A stretch of DNA of 64,000 bases. It comes from Microvirga puerhi. Its GTDB lineage: Bacteria; Pseudomonadota; Alphaproteobacteria; Rhizobiales; Beijerinckiaceae. A program made the position numbers and the translations under genes. Below the pieces are notes generated by a model, which made no database searches, had not been told where the DNA came from, and saw nothing but the letters and a program-made list of their open reading frames with translations. The stretch is from NCBI RefSeq assembly GCF_020089865.1, contig NZ_JAIRBM010000008.1, positions 186,001 to 250,000 of the forward strand, read 5' to 3'. Below, in pieces: positions 19,222 through 28,898 of this stretch; the stretch's first letter is position 1; each line of letters opens with the position of its first letter.

Positions 19222-20889
19222 CTATGCAAATGCGGCGTCAGGCATTCTCGCTTCATCATCGAGACGCCACTTCAGGTGCAGGCCTCCGCCTGCGGTGGCT
19301 TCCAGGACCGGAATGGCGGACAGGAGTTGGCGCGTATAGGGATGCTGGGGTCGGTCGAAGATCGCATCGCGGTCTCCTTCCTCTACGATCTGGCCATCCT
19401 TCATGACGACCACGCGGTCCGCGATCTGCTCCACTACTCCGAGATCATGGCTGATGAAGAGGCAGGAAAAGCCGTGTCGCTCCTGCAGATCGGCAAAGAC
19501 GTCGAGTACCTGGGCCCGCACGGTCACGTCGAGAGCCGAGACTGGCTCATCGGCGATGACAAAGGCGGGTCGACGCACGATCGCCCGGGCGATGGCCACG
19601 CGCTGGCGTTGGCCCCCGGAAAGCTCGTGGGGATAGCGATCCGCATAGGTCTCGCCGAGACCCACCTCGCCAAGTACCTCGTGGACACGCGCGATCTTGT
19701 CGCGTGCGCTCATGTTCGGCACTTGACGCAGCGCCTCCAGCACGAGCGATCCAATGGTCATCCGCGGGTCCAATGAAGAATAGGGATCCTGGAAGACCAT
19801 CTGGCAGTTGAAGCGATAGTCGTTCCATCCCTCGCTGCCTGGCACGATCGAGCGACCGGCATAGCGGATCTCTCCGCCGCTCGGCTTCAGAAGTCCGGCG
19901 ATGGCACGGCCCAATGTCGTTTTGCCTGACCCCGATCCTCCGACGAGCGCGACGACCTCGCGCGGCTTGATTGCCAGATTGATGCCGTGCAGAGCGCGCT
20001 TGCCGGGCTCCTTGCGAAAGAAACCCTGCTTTCCACCGTAGTCGACCACCAGGTCGCGCACCTCCACGATCGGTGTCGTGGCCGGCGGAATGTCCCGGGT
20101 CGGCAGACGCCGCGGCATCGCGGCGAGGAGTTTGCGGGTATAGGGGTGTCGAGGATCGCGCAGAAGTTCTTCCGTCGCGCCTTCCTCCACGATCTCGCCC
20201 CGGCACATGACGATGATCCGGTCCGTGTATCGGGCGACCATCGAGAGATCGTGACTGATCATGAGCACGGCGGTGCCGCGCGCCCGTGTCAGCTCGACCA
20301 TGAGTTCCAGAACGTCGCGCTGCACGACCGCATCCAGGGCCGTCGTGGGCTCGTCCGCCACCAGAAGGGCCGGCTGCAGGAGCATGACCGATGCCAGCAT
20401 GATGCGTTGGCGCATGCCGCCGGAGAACTGATGTGGATAGGAAGTGAGGGCGCCCTCAGGATCCTTGATTCCGACACGGCGAAGCATGTCGAGAACGAGC
20501 GCGCGGCGCTCTTCGGCGCTGAGATTGCGATGCAGCGCCAATCCCTCGTCGAGCTGCCGGCCGATCAGCATCGACGGGTTGAGAGAGGTCATCGGCTCTT
20601 GGAACACCATGCCGATCCGCGCACCCCTCAGCTCCCTCAGCTCCGCAGGCGAGAGCTGCGCAATGTCCCTGCCTTCGAAATGGATGGTCCCTGCGGTTCT
20701 ACGGATCGAAGGCGGCTCAAGGCTCATGATGGCCTTGGCGGCAAGCGTCTTGCCGCTGCCGGATTCCCCGACGATTCCCACGATCTCGCCGGGTGCGACC
20801 GAAAAGCTGACGCCCTTGACGACCTCCAGGCCGCTGTGGGCGACCACGAGCCGCAAACCCTCGACGCTGAGCAGTTTCGTATCGGTCAT
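19222..20889 (-). CDS. Oligopeptide-type ABC transporter, fused double ATPase
   Basis: A 555-residue protein joining two ABC ATPase domains of the DppD and DppF type (about 5-260 and 285-540). Walker A motifs are GESGSGKT and GGSGSGKT; signature motifs are FSGGMRQR and LSGGQRQR. The fusion powers uptake through the two permeases encoded just upstream. Last gene of the operon, starting one base after the permease stop region and preceded by GAGGAGT. Substrate is likely a peptide or related amide, judged only from family and neighbours. Confidence 0.93.
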   Translation of the reverse strand: MTDTKLLSVEGLRLVVAHSGLEVVKGVSFSVAPGEIVGIVGESGSGKTLAAKAIMSLEPPSIRRTAGTIHFEGRDIAQLSPAELRELRGARIGMVFQEPMTSLNPSMLIGRQLDEGLALHRNLSAEERRALVLDMLRRVGIKDPEGALTSYPHQFSGGMRQRIMLASVMLLQPALLVADEPTTALDAVVQRDVLELMVELTRARGTAVLMISHDLSMVARYTDRIIVMCRGEIVEEGATEELLRDPRHPYTRKLLAAMPRRLPTRDIPPATTPIVEVRDLVVDYGGKQGFFRKEPGKRALHGINLAIKPREVVALVGGSGSGKTTLGRAIAGLLKPSGGEIRYAGRSIVPGSEGWNDYRFNCQMVFQDPYSSLDPRMTIGSLVLEALRQVPNMSARDKIARVHEVLGEVGLGETYADRYPHELSGGQRQRVAIARAIVRRPAFVIADEPVSALDVTVRAQVLDVFADLQERHGFSCLFISHDLGVVEQIADRVVVMKDGQIVEEGDRDAIFDRPQHPYTRQLLSAIPVLEATAGGGLHLKWRLDDEARMPDAAFA

Positions 20890-20890
20890 G

Positions 20891-21706
20891 TCAGACTCCT
20901 CGCATGCGCGGGTCGAGCTTGTCCCGAAGGGCGTCGCCCAAAAGGTTGATGCCGAGAAGCGTCAGCGAAATGCACAAGCCGGGGAAAATGCCGAGCCACA
21001 CGGCCTGAGCGATGAAGGCGCGGCTGCTGGCCAGCATATTGCCCCAGGTCGGAGCAGGTGGGGGAACGCCGAGCCCGAGGAAGCTCAGGGCACTCTCGGA
21101 GAGAAGCACCCAACCGAACATGGAGGTTGCCAGGACGGTGAGCGGTGCAACGCAGTTGGGAAGAATGTGCCGCGCCATCGTGAAGAGCTCGGAATTGCCC
21201 ATCACGCGGGAAGCTTCGACGAATTCCCGTTCGCGCAGAGACAGAACCGTGCCGCGCACGACGCGCGCGACCGACGGCGTGTAGGCGAGCCCTAGGGCCA
21301 GGATGATGCCGTATTTGTTCGCGCCGATCACGGCCAGCAGGCCGAGCGCCAGCAGGATGCCGGGGAATGCCAGGAGCGCGTCGTTGAACGCCATGAGGAC
21401 CCGGTCCGTCCAGCCCCGAAGATAGCCTGTCAGGACGCCGATGGCCGTCCCGGCGGTGACGGCCGCCGTGACCGTCAGAAGACTGATCCAGACGCTCGTG
21501 GCTGCAGCCGCCATCAGGCGGCTCAGCACGTCGCGACCGAACTCGTCCGTGCCGAGCCAGTAGATGGGGCCAGGCGGCTGCAGGCGTGCCGCGAAATTGA
21601 TCTTGAGCGGATCGAAGGGTGTCCAGACCGCACCGAATAATGCGCAGACGACAACGATGCCGATGATCGCACCGCCAAGGATGGCGTTGGGAGCCGGTAG
21701 TCTCAT
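20891..21706 (-). CDS. Oligopeptide-type ABC permease (DppC-like)
   Basis: A 271-residue inner-membrane permease with about six transmembrane segments and the BPD_transp_1 EAA-loop region (SRVMGNSELFTMARHILPN). It forms the channel with the DppB-like protein. Its ATG overlaps the upstream stop in an ATGA arrangement, so the two are translationally coupled. Confidence 0.92.
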   Translation of the reverse strand: MRLPAPNAILGGAIIGIVVVCALFGAVWTPFDPLKINFAARLQPPGPIYWLGTDEFGRDVLSRLMAAAATSVWISLLTVTAAVTAGTAIGVLTGYLRGWTDRVLMAFNDALLAFPGILLALGLLAVIGANKYGIILALGLAYTPSVARVVRGTVLSLREREFVEASRVMGNSELFTMARHILPNCVAPLTVLATSMFGWVLLSESALSFLGLGVPPPAPTWGNMLASSRAFIAQAVWLGIFPGLCISLTLLGINLLGDALRDKLDPRMRGV

Positions 21707-22647
21707 TCCGCAGTCACCCTTGGATCGAAGACGGGATAGAGGAGATCGACGATGAGGTTCACGACCACATAGACGAAGGCCACGAAGAGCAGGCAGCCCT
21801 GGATGACCGGATAGTCACGCGCGAAGATCGAATCGACGAGGAGACGCCCTAAGCCCGGAATCGTGAACACGGTCTCGACGACCGCGATGCCGCCGAGCAG
21901 ATTGCCCAGAACCAGGCCGATCAAAGTCCATGTGGGGCCGAATGCATTCTTGAAGGCGTGCCGCCACAGGACAGCGCTTTCAGAAAGACCCTTGGCACGG
22001 GCATGGGTGATGTAGTCGAGCCGCAGCACTTCGAGCGTGCTCGCCCGCGCCATGCGGATCAGGACACCCATCTCATGAAGGAACAGGGTCATGACCGGCA
22101 TGATGATATAGAGGAGCGCCGCCGTTGGATTGTCCCTGAAGGACACGTAGCCGACGACCGGAAGCCATTCGAGCTTCAGTCCGAAGAACAGGAGAAGCAG
22201 AAGCCCGAGCCAGAAGGTCGGAATCGACAGCAGCACCGTCGCCGAGCCCACGAGAGCGAGATCGAGGGCGCTGTTCTGCCGCCAGGCGGCAATCACGCCG
22301 GCCGGAACTGCGATGAGGCTTGCGATGAAGACGGCGACGAGCACGATCCGTGCGCTGATCCAGAAACGATCGAAAACCAGCGGCAGGACCGGTTGGCCCG
22401 ACGTGATGGAATTCCCGAGGTCGCCATGGAGCACGTTCCCGAACCAGATGAAGAACTGCACCGGGAGGCTCTGGTCGAGCCCCAGTCGCTTTTGCAGATC
22501 GGCGAGGCTCGCGGGGTCCGCGAGGTCGCCGAGCATGAGCGAGGCCGGATCTCCCGGGATAAGGCGGATCAGGACAAAGACTGAAACCGCCATGATCAGC
22601 AGAGTCGGGACGGCCATGAGGATCCGTCTGAGTGCGAAACGCAGCAT
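21703..22647 (-). CDS. Oligopeptide-type ABC permease (DppB-like)
   Basis: A 314-residue inner-membrane permease that begins MLRFALRRILMAVPTLL, the usual DppB opening helix, and carries the EAA loop (HARAKGLSESAVLWRHAFKN). GAAAGGGG is the ribosome site. Overlaps the DppC-like gene by four bases and follows the binding-protein gene by 24 bases. Confidence 0.92.
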   Translation of the reverse strand: MLRFALRRILMAVPTLLIMAVSVFVLIRLIPGDPASLMLGDLADPASLADLQKRLGLDQSLPVQFFIWFGNVLHGDLGNSITSGQPVLPLVFDRFWISARIVLVAVFIASLIAVPAGVIAAWRQNSALDLALVGSATVLLSIPTFWLGLLLLLFFGLKLEWLPVVGYVSFRDNPTAALLYIIMPVMTLFLHEMGVLIRMARASTLEVLRLDYITHARAKGLSESAVLWRHAFKNAFGPTWTLIGLVLGNLLGGIAVVETVFTIPGLGRLLVDSIFARDYPVIQGCLLFVAFVYVVVNLIVDLLYPVFDPRVTAE

Positions 22648-22671
22648 GGCCGCCCCTTTCTCGTGGGTTCG

Positions 22672-24219
22672 TTAGTTCGTCACGACCCGCGCGCCCCACA
22701 CGCGCGGCTTGCCTTCCCACGGATCGGCGCCTTCGACGCGCTTCGTATGGGCCCAGGCTTCCTGGCCATTGGCGAAGATGATCAGCGGCGTGGTCTCCAT
22801 CTGGAGCTTGTGGAGCTCGTCGAAGATTTTCCGGCGTTCGGCTTCGTCCGAAATGGTCGAGGCCTTCTCGATCAGCTCCTGAGCCTTCGCCTCATCCCAG
22901 ACCTTGCGCGGCTGCTTGTCCTTCGGACCGGCAAACTGCTCATAGCTGAGCGCAGGGTCGAGCCGTGCCGAATAGGAGAAGGACATCATCTGGTAGTTGC
23001 CCTTGTTGTAGCGATCAAGCTGCGTCGCCCATTCGAGCACCTCGATCTCTGCATTGATGCCGACGGCCTGCATCATGGCTTGCGCAATCACCGCTGCGTT
23101 GAAGCTCGGCACGTGGACGCGCTTGTTGGCGATGATCTTGATCGGCTCGCCCTTGTACCCTGCTTCCTTCAGCAGCTTCTGCGCCTTGGCGGGATCGTAG
23201 GCATATCCCTGCCGTTGGACGTCGTCGTAGTAAGCCGAGGTCAGCGCGACGGCCGAATTGTTGGGCTTGCCGTTGCCGTTCGAGACCGCTGCCACGAGTT
23301 GCGGTGTGTCGATGGCGGCCGCGATCGCCTGACGGAGCTTCACGTTGCTCAGAAGCGGATCACGCGTCTGGAACAGGAACGTGTGCTTGGTGGCAGAAGG
23401 GTAGAGGCCGACCGCCACGCTCTTGGCCTTGGAGAGTTCCGGAACATCCGAATCCAGGACCTGAGCGACGTCGACGGCGCCGGAGACGAGGGCGGCCTTC
23501 ACAGTCGAGGCGTCCGGCACGACGAGGAACTTCACCTCGGGCAGAACGGTCTTCTTGGCGCCGACAAGACCGTCCGGCTTGTCGCCGGGAGGCGACTGAT
23601 AATCCTCGAACCGCGTGAGGGTGACATATTCGCCGCGTCGCCAATCACCGAATTTGAATGGACCGGTTCCGACCGGCTTGTCCCAGCTGCCGTCCTCCTT
23701 GACCGAGCTCTTGTGCAGGACGGCCGTCACCCCGCAATCAGTGCGAGCGAGAGAGTCGAGAAAGAGAGCGCTCGGGTGATCGAGGGTCATCGTCACCGTG
23801 TTGGCGTCCGGAGCCTCGACTTTCTCGACCTTCAGACCGGCATGGCCGTCGAAGTCGGAGCGGCAGCGCCAATCGGTCTTGGGATCCATGTAGCGGTTCC
23901 AGCTCCACAGCACGTCCGCCGAGGTCAGCTCCGCGCCGTTGTGAAACTTGACGCCCTTGCGCAGGCGGAAAGTGTAGGTTTTCCCGTCGGGAGAGAGCTG
24001 GATGGATTCTGCCAGCAGGGGCGCAACCGTCCCGTTTTCCCGATAGCCGACGAGACCTTCCACCATGTGCAGCACCACGGCGTCGGTGTTGTCGTCGCGA
24101 TTGACGCCCGGATTCGTGCTGCGAATGTCCGCGTTCAATGCCACGGTCACGGTTTGGGCTGCGGCTGGCGTCGCCGCGATGAGCATGGCTCCAAGAGCGG
24201 ATGCGGTCGATATCTTCAT
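22672..24219 (-). CDS. Family 5 extracellular solute-binding protein (first paralogue)
   Basis: A 515-residue periplasmic binding protein with signal peptide (MKISTASALGAMLIAATPAAAQ). It has the SBP_bac_5 core: LLAES, the KGVKFHNGAELTSADVLWSW segment and GTGPF. It delivers substrate to the permease pair encoded next to it. It is a close paralogue of the binding protein at 26001-27569, sharing long stretches such as VNRDDNTDAVVLH and LDRYNKGNYQMM. An alpha/beta hydrolase gene lies 16 bases upstream. Confidence 0.93.
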   Translation of the reverse strand: MKISTASALGAMLIAATPAAAQTVTVALNADIRSTNPGVNRDDNTDAVVLHMVEGLVGYRENGTVAPLLAESIQLSPDGKTYTFRLRKGVKFHNGAELTSADVLWSWNRYMDPKTDWRCRSDFDGHAGLKVEKVEAPDANTVTMTLDHPSALFLDSLARTDCGVTAVLHKSSVKEDGSWDKPVGTGPFKFGDWRRGEYVTLTRFEDYQSPPGDKPDGLVGAKKTVLPEVKFLVVPDASTVKAALVSGAVDVAQVLDSDVPELSKAKSVAVGLYPSATKHTFLFQTRDPLLSNVKLRQAIAAAIDTPQLVAAVSNGNGKPNNSAVALTSAYYDDVQRQGYAYDPAKAQKLLKEAGYKGEPIKIIANKRVHVPSFNAAVIAQAMMQAVGINAEIEVLEWATQLDRYNKGNYQMMSFSYSARLDPALSYEQFAGPKDKQPRKVWDEAKAQELIEKASTISDEAERRKIFDELHKLQMETTPLIIFANGQEAWAHTKRVEGADPWEGKPRVWGARVVTN

Positions 24220-24235
24220 TGTTTGATCCCTTGGC

Positions 24236-25105
24236 TTAGTTTTTTTCGTTGAGGCGCCGGTTCCTCAGAACGCCGGCGAAGAAGTTCTGCACATGCTCGA
24301 CGACCCGCATGCCGTCATGCGGCACATTGGGGACGAGGTCGAAGCGGACCTGGATGCCCTCCGCTTCGAAGGAGCGGCGCAGGCTATCGAGGCGTTCGGG
24401 GCGGGTGCGCCCGGCATCGTTGGCACCTGGCATCCAGTTCTTGCCGCCCTCGCGGTGAGTGATTTCCCAGGTTTCGAGATCGGCGGCTCCGACGATCATC
24501 TGGACCGGCACGCGACGCATCGCATCGATATCGATTGTGCGGCCGAAGCGCTCCTTCACGTCACGGATGCCCACCCACCAGTCACGGGTCGGGTCGAGTA
24601 GCGTTACGGAGCCCGGAGCGCCGATGGCGGCCGCCCATAGCCGCTGCGGATGGAGCATGAGGAAGCGATGCGTGAAGTGTCCGCCGCCCGAGAAGCCGAA
24701 GAGGGCAAAGCGATCTTCCAGGAGGCCATAGCGTTCACGGACCTCCCCGACGATCGACAGAAGAACCTCGTCATATCGGATCCCCGCTTCCGCCATGTAC
24801 TTGAAGCCGTCCCGGTTTCCGTCGCCTAAGACTCCGACAGGAAAAAGCGGGCAGAGAATGATGCAGTTGTTCCAGCGACCGAACTCCGCAAAAGCATCGC
24901 GGTATTCCATGAAGGCGCGTCCCGTGCCGTGCATGGCGACGACGAGTTCCGGCGCATCATCCTGGCCGAGGGTCGGAGGAACGTAGAGGCAATAAGAAAA
25001 GCGTGGATCCTGCTTGCTCGCAAAGACCGTCGTATGGCCGAGATCATAGATCTGGCGTCCTCGATCCTTTTCCGGCGTTTCAGGTGGGGCAACGGCTAGA
25101 TTCAT
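24236..25105 (-). CDS. Alpha/beta hydrolase (esterase or amidase), first gene of the ABC operon
   Basis: A 289-residue hydrolase without signal peptide. The nucleophile elbow is GFSGGG (G-x-S-x-G), and the likely catalytic histidine is in NVPHDGMR near the C-terminus. It resembles the polyhydroxybutyrate-depolymerase/feruloyl-esterase-like branch. It is the leading gene of the transporter operon, so it may hydrolyse the imported compound. A related hydrolase, with the same general position, sits in the second peptide operon at 56932-57804. Substrate unknown. Confidence 0.82.
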   Translation of the reverse strand: MNLAVAPPETPEKDRGRQIYDLGHTTVFASKQDPRFSYCLYVPPTLGQDDAPELVVAMHGTGRAFMEYRDAFAEFGRWNNCIILCPLFPVGVLGDGNRDGFKYMAEAGIRYDEVLLSIVGEVRERYGLLEDRFALFGFSGGGHFTHRFLMLHPQRLWAAAIGAPGSVTLLDPTRDWWVGIRDVKERFGRTIDIDAMRRVPVQMIVGAADLETWEITHREGGKNWMPGANDAGRTRPERLDSLRRSFEAEGIQVRFDLVPNVPHDGMRVVEHVQNFFAGVLRNRRLNEKN

Positions 25106-25130
25106 TCTGCAAGCTCGATTGGTTCAATAA

Positions 25131-25140
25131 TTGGCGCCAA
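25131..25140. promoter_or_regulatory. Perfect palindrome TTGGCGCCAA upstream of the hydrolase operon
   Basis: A 10-base perfect palindrome lies 25 bases upstream of the hydrolase ATG in the divergent region shared with the GntR gene. It is a plausible operator core, but short enough to occur by chance. Confidence 0.35.
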
Positions 25141-25310
25141 AATGTTTGCATCTATGACGAAGGTTGGCAATATAGGATTTTGAAATTTCCAAAGGCCGCG
25201 TTTGGGGAAATATCGTTGCGCCCGCGGGCCACGCCCGAAGACGGATTGCCCATAGCGCACGATGTCGTATGAGAGGCATCGAGCCATGCCACCAAGGTTC
25301 CTTTGCGCCC

Positions 25311-25976
25311 ATGACCGTCAAAACCGCTTCCACTCCTGAACGCCTCGTCGACGTGATGGCACGGGATATTCAGGCCGGGGTCTTCACGCCAGGCACGTGG
25401 CTCAAGCAGATCGACCTCGAGAACCGCTATGGCGCGACACGCATGGATGTGCGCCGCGCGCTTGACCAACTGGCGCTGAAGAGGCTGGTTCGGCATGTCC
25501 CCAATCGCGGCTATCATGTCCATGCCCTGGACGGTCGGCAGGCCAACGACATCCGCGACGTTCGAATCATCCTCGAGACGGCCGCTGCCGAGAACATGGT
25601 CGGGAACGTCAACGACGCCGACCTGGACGATCTTCGCCGTCTGGCAGCGCGATTCGACGAGCTGATCCTGACCGGCACAATTCTTGAGCAATATGACGCC
25701 AACATCGCGTTTCACGTGCGTCTCCTGAAGCTCTGCTCCAACCAGGAACTCGTGAACATAGTCATGGAACTGCGCGGTCGTGGCCCGTCGGCACCCGCGA
25801 CCCAATGGAAGACACGGGCCCGCATCGAGCAGTCAGGTCGCGAACACTTCATGATGATCGATGCCCTGGCGGCCCGCGATGCCGTCGCTCTCAGGCGCGT
25901 CCTCGCCGCTCACATCCGGCAGAGCGGTCTTGAGGAGGCTTCGGTGATTCAGCCGCTCGAGCGGAAGAGCGGCTGA
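25311..25976 (+). CDS. GntR-family regulator (FCD subfamily)
   Basis: A 221-residue repressor/activator with an N-terminal winged helix (about 5-72, including RYGATRMDVRRALDQLALKRLV) and an all-helical FCD ligand-binding domain (about 85-205). It is divergent from the hydrolase/ABC operon and convergent with the second binding-protein gene, lying between two paralogous binding proteins, so it is the obvious candidate regulator of the whole locus. I chose the ATG at 25311; an in-frame ATG at 25269 has no ribosome site. Confidence 0.88.
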   Translation: MTVKTASTPERLVDVMARDIQAGVFTPGTWLKQIDLENRYGATRMDVRRALDQLALKRLVRHVPNRGYHVHALDGRQANDIRDVRIILETAAAENMVGNVNDADLDDLRRLAARFDELILTGTILEQYDANIAFHVRLLKLCSNQELVNIVMELRGRGPSAPATQWKTRARIEQSGREHFMMIDALAARDAVALRRVLAAHIRQSGLEEASVIQPLERKSG

Positions 25977-25979
25977 ATC
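25946..25979. terminator. 13-base hairpin overlapping the GntR stop codon
   Basis: A perfect 13-base stem (GATTCAGCCGCTC / GAGCGGCTGAATC) with an 8-base loop includes the TGA stop of the GntR gene. It lies between convergent genes and is placed to end transcription from both sides. Confidence 0.65.
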
Positions 25980-26000
25980 TAATTTGACCGGAGAACGAAG

Positions 26001-27569
26001 TCAGTTCGCGATCCGGACCTCCCAAGCGCGCGGCTTGGAGAGTACCGATGCGGTATATCCCTGAACGTTCTTCCGGAAGGCGCTGGCTTCGACGCCGTTA
26101 TAGAGCATGACGAATGGGACCTCGGTCAGGAACCGGCCATGCAACTCGTCGAAGATCTTCTGACGCTCATCCGTTTTCGAGGCGATCATCGACTTTTCGA
26201 GGAGAGCCTGTGCTTCCGGGCTGTCCCAGACCTTGCGTGGTTGCTTGTCCTTCGGACCCATTACCGATTCGAAGCTGAGAGAGGGATCGAGCCGCGCGGA
26301 GTAGGGGAACGCCATCATCTGATAGTTGCCCTTGTTGTAGCGATCGAGCTGGGTTCCCCATTCCAGAACCTCGAGATTGGCGTTGATCCCGACGGCCTGC
26401 AGCATGGCTTGAATGATGACGGAGGATGCGAAGGTCTGCGGATAGCGCTTGTTGGTCAGGATCGTGACCGGCTCACCCTTGTATCCCGCTTCCTGTAGCA
26501 GCTTTTTTGCAACTTCGGGGTCGTACTTGTAGCCCTGATCGTGCGCTGCCGTGTGATAGGAGGAGCTCAGTGGCACGATGGAGTTGTTATGCTTTGCTAA
26601 ACCTTCGGTGACGGCCTGGGCGATCTGCGGCGTATCGAGCGCTGCCGCGATGGCTTGCCGCAATTTGACGCTCGACAGGAGCGGATCGCGCGTCTGGATC
26701 AGAAGCGTGCTCAATCCCATGTTCTGGGCAATCGAGAGGCCGAGATTGGCATTGCCCTTGATTTCCTTCACATCCGCATTGGCAATGTCCGGCACGACGT
26801 CCACATCGCCGCGAAGCAGGGCGGCCTTTGCGGCGGCATTGTCCGGAATCACCAGGAAACGGACCTCGTCGACGAGCGGGCGCTTTGACCCCGAATAGCC
26901 ATCAGGCTTGCTCTCGCTGCGATTCGCATAGCTGTCGAACTTCGAAAGCTTGACGAACTCGCCGCGCCGCCATTCCTTCAGCTTGAAGGGCCCGGTGCCG
27001 ATCGGCTTGTCCCAGGTTCCGTCGGCCTTGACGGAATCTTTGTGCACGATGCCGGTCATGGCGCAATCGGTGCGGGCAAGTGTCGCCAGAAAGAGCGCAT
27101 CGGGCTTCGTCAGCCGGAAGACAACCGTTTGCGGATCCGGTGTTTCGACCGCTTCCACCTGCGAACGACCGCGGCCATCGAATTCGGAGAGGCAACGCCA
27201 TTCGGTCTTCGGGTCGGTGTAACGCTTCCAGTTCCAGACGACGTCTTCGGCCGTCAGCTCGGCGCCATTGTGAAACTTGACGCCTTTGCGCAGCTTGAAG
27301 GTGTAGGAGCGCCCGTCCTCGGAGATCGCGTAGGATTCCGCCAGGAGAGGCTGGATGCTGGCGTTCTCACCATAGGCGACGAGACCCTCGACGACGTGCA
27401 GAACCACCGCGTCCGTATTGTCGTCCCGGTTGACGCCGGGATTGGTGCCGCGAATGTCGGCATTGAGGGCGATGCGCAGCAAAGATTGCTGCGCAAATGC
27501 CGGAAACGCTGAGACAGCCAATAAGGCCGATGCGCATCCGGCAAGAAGGAGTTTCGCCTTCAGTTTCAT
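26001..27569 (-). CDS. Family 5 extracellular solute-binding protein (second paralogue)
   Basis: A 522-residue periplasmic binding protein with signal peptide (MKLKAKLLLAGCASALLAVS..., cut likely after AFA). It aligns along its full length with the protein at 22672-24219, with roughly half or more of residues visibly identical. It has no permease or ATPase genes of its own nearby, so it probably shares the DppBC-DF complex of the adjacent operon and broadens its specificity. Of two adjacent ATG codons the one at 27569 has better spacing to GGAGG. It follows the C45 hydrolase gene and is probably co-transcribed. Confidence 0.93.
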   Translation of the reverse strand: MKLKAKLLLAGCASALLAVSAFPAFAQQSLLRIALNADIRGTNPGVNRDDNTDAVVLHVVEGLVAYGENASIQPLLAESYAISEDGRSYTFKLRKGVKFHNGAELTAEDVVWNWKRYTDPKTEWRCLSEFDGRGRSQVEAVETPDPQTVVFRLTKPDALFLATLARTDCAMTGIVHKDSVKADGTWDKPIGTGPFKLKEWRRGEFVKLSKFDSYANRSESKPDGYSGSKRPLVDEVRFLVIPDNAAAKAALLRGDVDVVPDIANADVKEIKGNANLGLSIAQNMGLSTLLIQTRDPLLSSVKLRQAIAAALDTPQIAQAVTEGLAKHNNSIVPLSSSYHTAAHDQGYKYDPEVAKKLLQEAGYKGEPVTILTNKRYPQTFASSVIIQAMLQAVGINANLEVLEWGTQLDRYNKGNYQMMAFPYSARLDPSLSFESVMGPKDKQPRKVWDSPEAQALLEKSMIASKTDERQKIFDELHGRFLTEVPFVMLYNGVEASAFRKNVQGYTASVLSKPRAWEVRIAN

Positions 27570-27634
27570 CATGGTCCTCCAGAAGTCCTTTGATTCCTGC
27601 TCTGTTATGATTGCCTGCAGCCGTTGATCGCTGC

Positions 27635-28813
27635 TTAGGCGGTCTTCACGAATGATGTGACCTGTGGCGATCCAGCTTCGCTCTGGTTGGTGGGCGTTTG
27701 GATATCCATGTCGAGCTTGTAGGTCGTGAAGTTGCGGTTGAGGGCAGGCAGCATGGCGACCTCCATGAGCCCGAGCATCGGCTCCATCACGATCATCGCG
27801 ACCGTGGCGCTGAGGTTGTTGCTCAAGTTCTTGCGCGGCGGGCGGCAGACCGACCACGGCGTCTCGAAATCATCGAAGAGCGCATTCTTCACCGTGTCCC
27901 GTGTGACATGGCCGAGATGAGGCTCGATCAATGCCCGGACCCGCAGATCGCGATAGAGGCTGTCGGGGGTATTCTCGATTCCCGTATCCTTGAGCTTCGA
28001 CAGTGCGACCGGGCTTTGAAAATGATTGGCGTGAACGATGAGTCCTCGCTCCGCATGCACCTGGAAAGTTTCATCGGGAGCGCATTCGAAATCGATCGCG
28101 ATGCCGTTCGCCTGGCTGACAATCATATTGTTGGCGGCGGATTTCGGCGTCACGTAAACAGCCCGCATGGAGGCCGCCACCTGCCGCTGTTCGAGAACCT
28201 TGCGGCGGATGAGCGCCAGCGGAACACCGAGACGGCGATAGTCCCGATCTGTTTCCAGATAATTCGCAGTGATCGCGATTCCCGCAGCATTAAAACCCGA
28301 ACGCGCCAGCGCGCCGGCCTCCGTGAAAGTCAGGATGTCCGGCCCGTCTTCCCGGCGAATCTTGAGCACCACTGCCGTATCGGCGCATTCCACTTTCCAG
28401 TCCCAATTCTGGGCATGGATCAGGCGTCCGTCTTTGGTGACTTCCGGCAGAGCCACGACACCGGTGCAGCCGTCCGGATCGTCGTCGGGAACATTGCGCT
28501 CGTCGGCCGGGCGTTGCGCGAGCTTCAGGATCTCCGTGCGGGCATTGAGGAGGACGACCGACTCGAACGCGACGCCCGCTCCCTCGGAAATGCCGCGCAT
28601 TTCCTCGAGATAAGTGGGATCGAAGCGGTCGATCGTTGGCTCGAAGCGCTTCACGAGCGCTTTGATGCCCTCTGCCGTGAGGTTGTTGCTGCCAAGCTGT
28701 TCGGAATAGTGTTCGATACCAAGGCGGACCCGATCTGCGGCCTGCTCGCCATATTGCCGGCCTCTCTCGCGGGGCAGGCCGGATACTTCAATGAGCGGGC
28801 AGGGTGTTGTCAT
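27635..28813 (-). CDS. C45-family Ntn hydrolase (acyl-CoA:6-APA acyltransferase-like)
   Basis: A 392-residue protein of the AAT/peptidase C45 family. These are N-terminal-nucleophile enzymes that self-cleave before a cysteine; here the expected Gly-Cys junction is in DGCTGVV (Cys about 116). Relatives form or hydrolyse amide bonds between acyl groups and amines, including penicillin acyl transfer and some acylated amino compounds. There is no signal peptide, so it would act in the cytoplasm on imported substrate. It leads a two-gene unit with the second binding protein and is divergent from a GntR regulator. GAAAGGCG lies before the ATG. Confidence 0.87.
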   Translation of the reverse strand: MTTPCPLIEVSGLPRERGRQYGEQAADRVRLGIEHYSEQLGSNNLTAEGIKALVKRFEPTIDRFDPTYLEEMRGISEGAGVAFESVVLLNARTEILKLAQRPADERNVPDDDPDGCTGVVALPEVTKDGRLIHAQNWDWKVECADTAVVLKIRREDGPDILTFTEAGALARSGFNAAGIAITANYLETDRDYRRLGVPLALIRRKVLEQRQVAASMRAVYVTPKSAANNMIVSQANGIAIDFECAPDETFQVHAERGLIVHANHFQSPVALSKLKDTGIENTPDSLYRDLRVRALIEPHLGHVTRDTVKNALFDDFETPWSVCRPPRKNLSNNLSATVAMIVMEPMLGLMEVAMLPALNRNFTTYKLDMDIQTPTNQSEAGSPQVTSFVKTA

Positions 28814-28855
28814 CGGGACGCCTTTCTCGGAGGGCTGGTGTTTTTCGTCAGTACA

Positions 28856-28881
28856 TTGTATTTCATCATGACAGAATACAA
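28856..28881. promoter_or_regulatory. Inverted repeat TTGTATT-N12-AATACAA in the C45/GntR divergent region
   Basis: Perfect 7-base arms with a 12-base spacer lie midway between the divergent start codons. The segment TGTATTTC (28857-28864) recurs in the next intergenic region at 29795-29802. Likely operator of the adjacent GntR protein; inference from position and symmetry. Confidence 0.55.
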
Positions 28882-28898
28882 GCAAGAGGAAATTTGGC

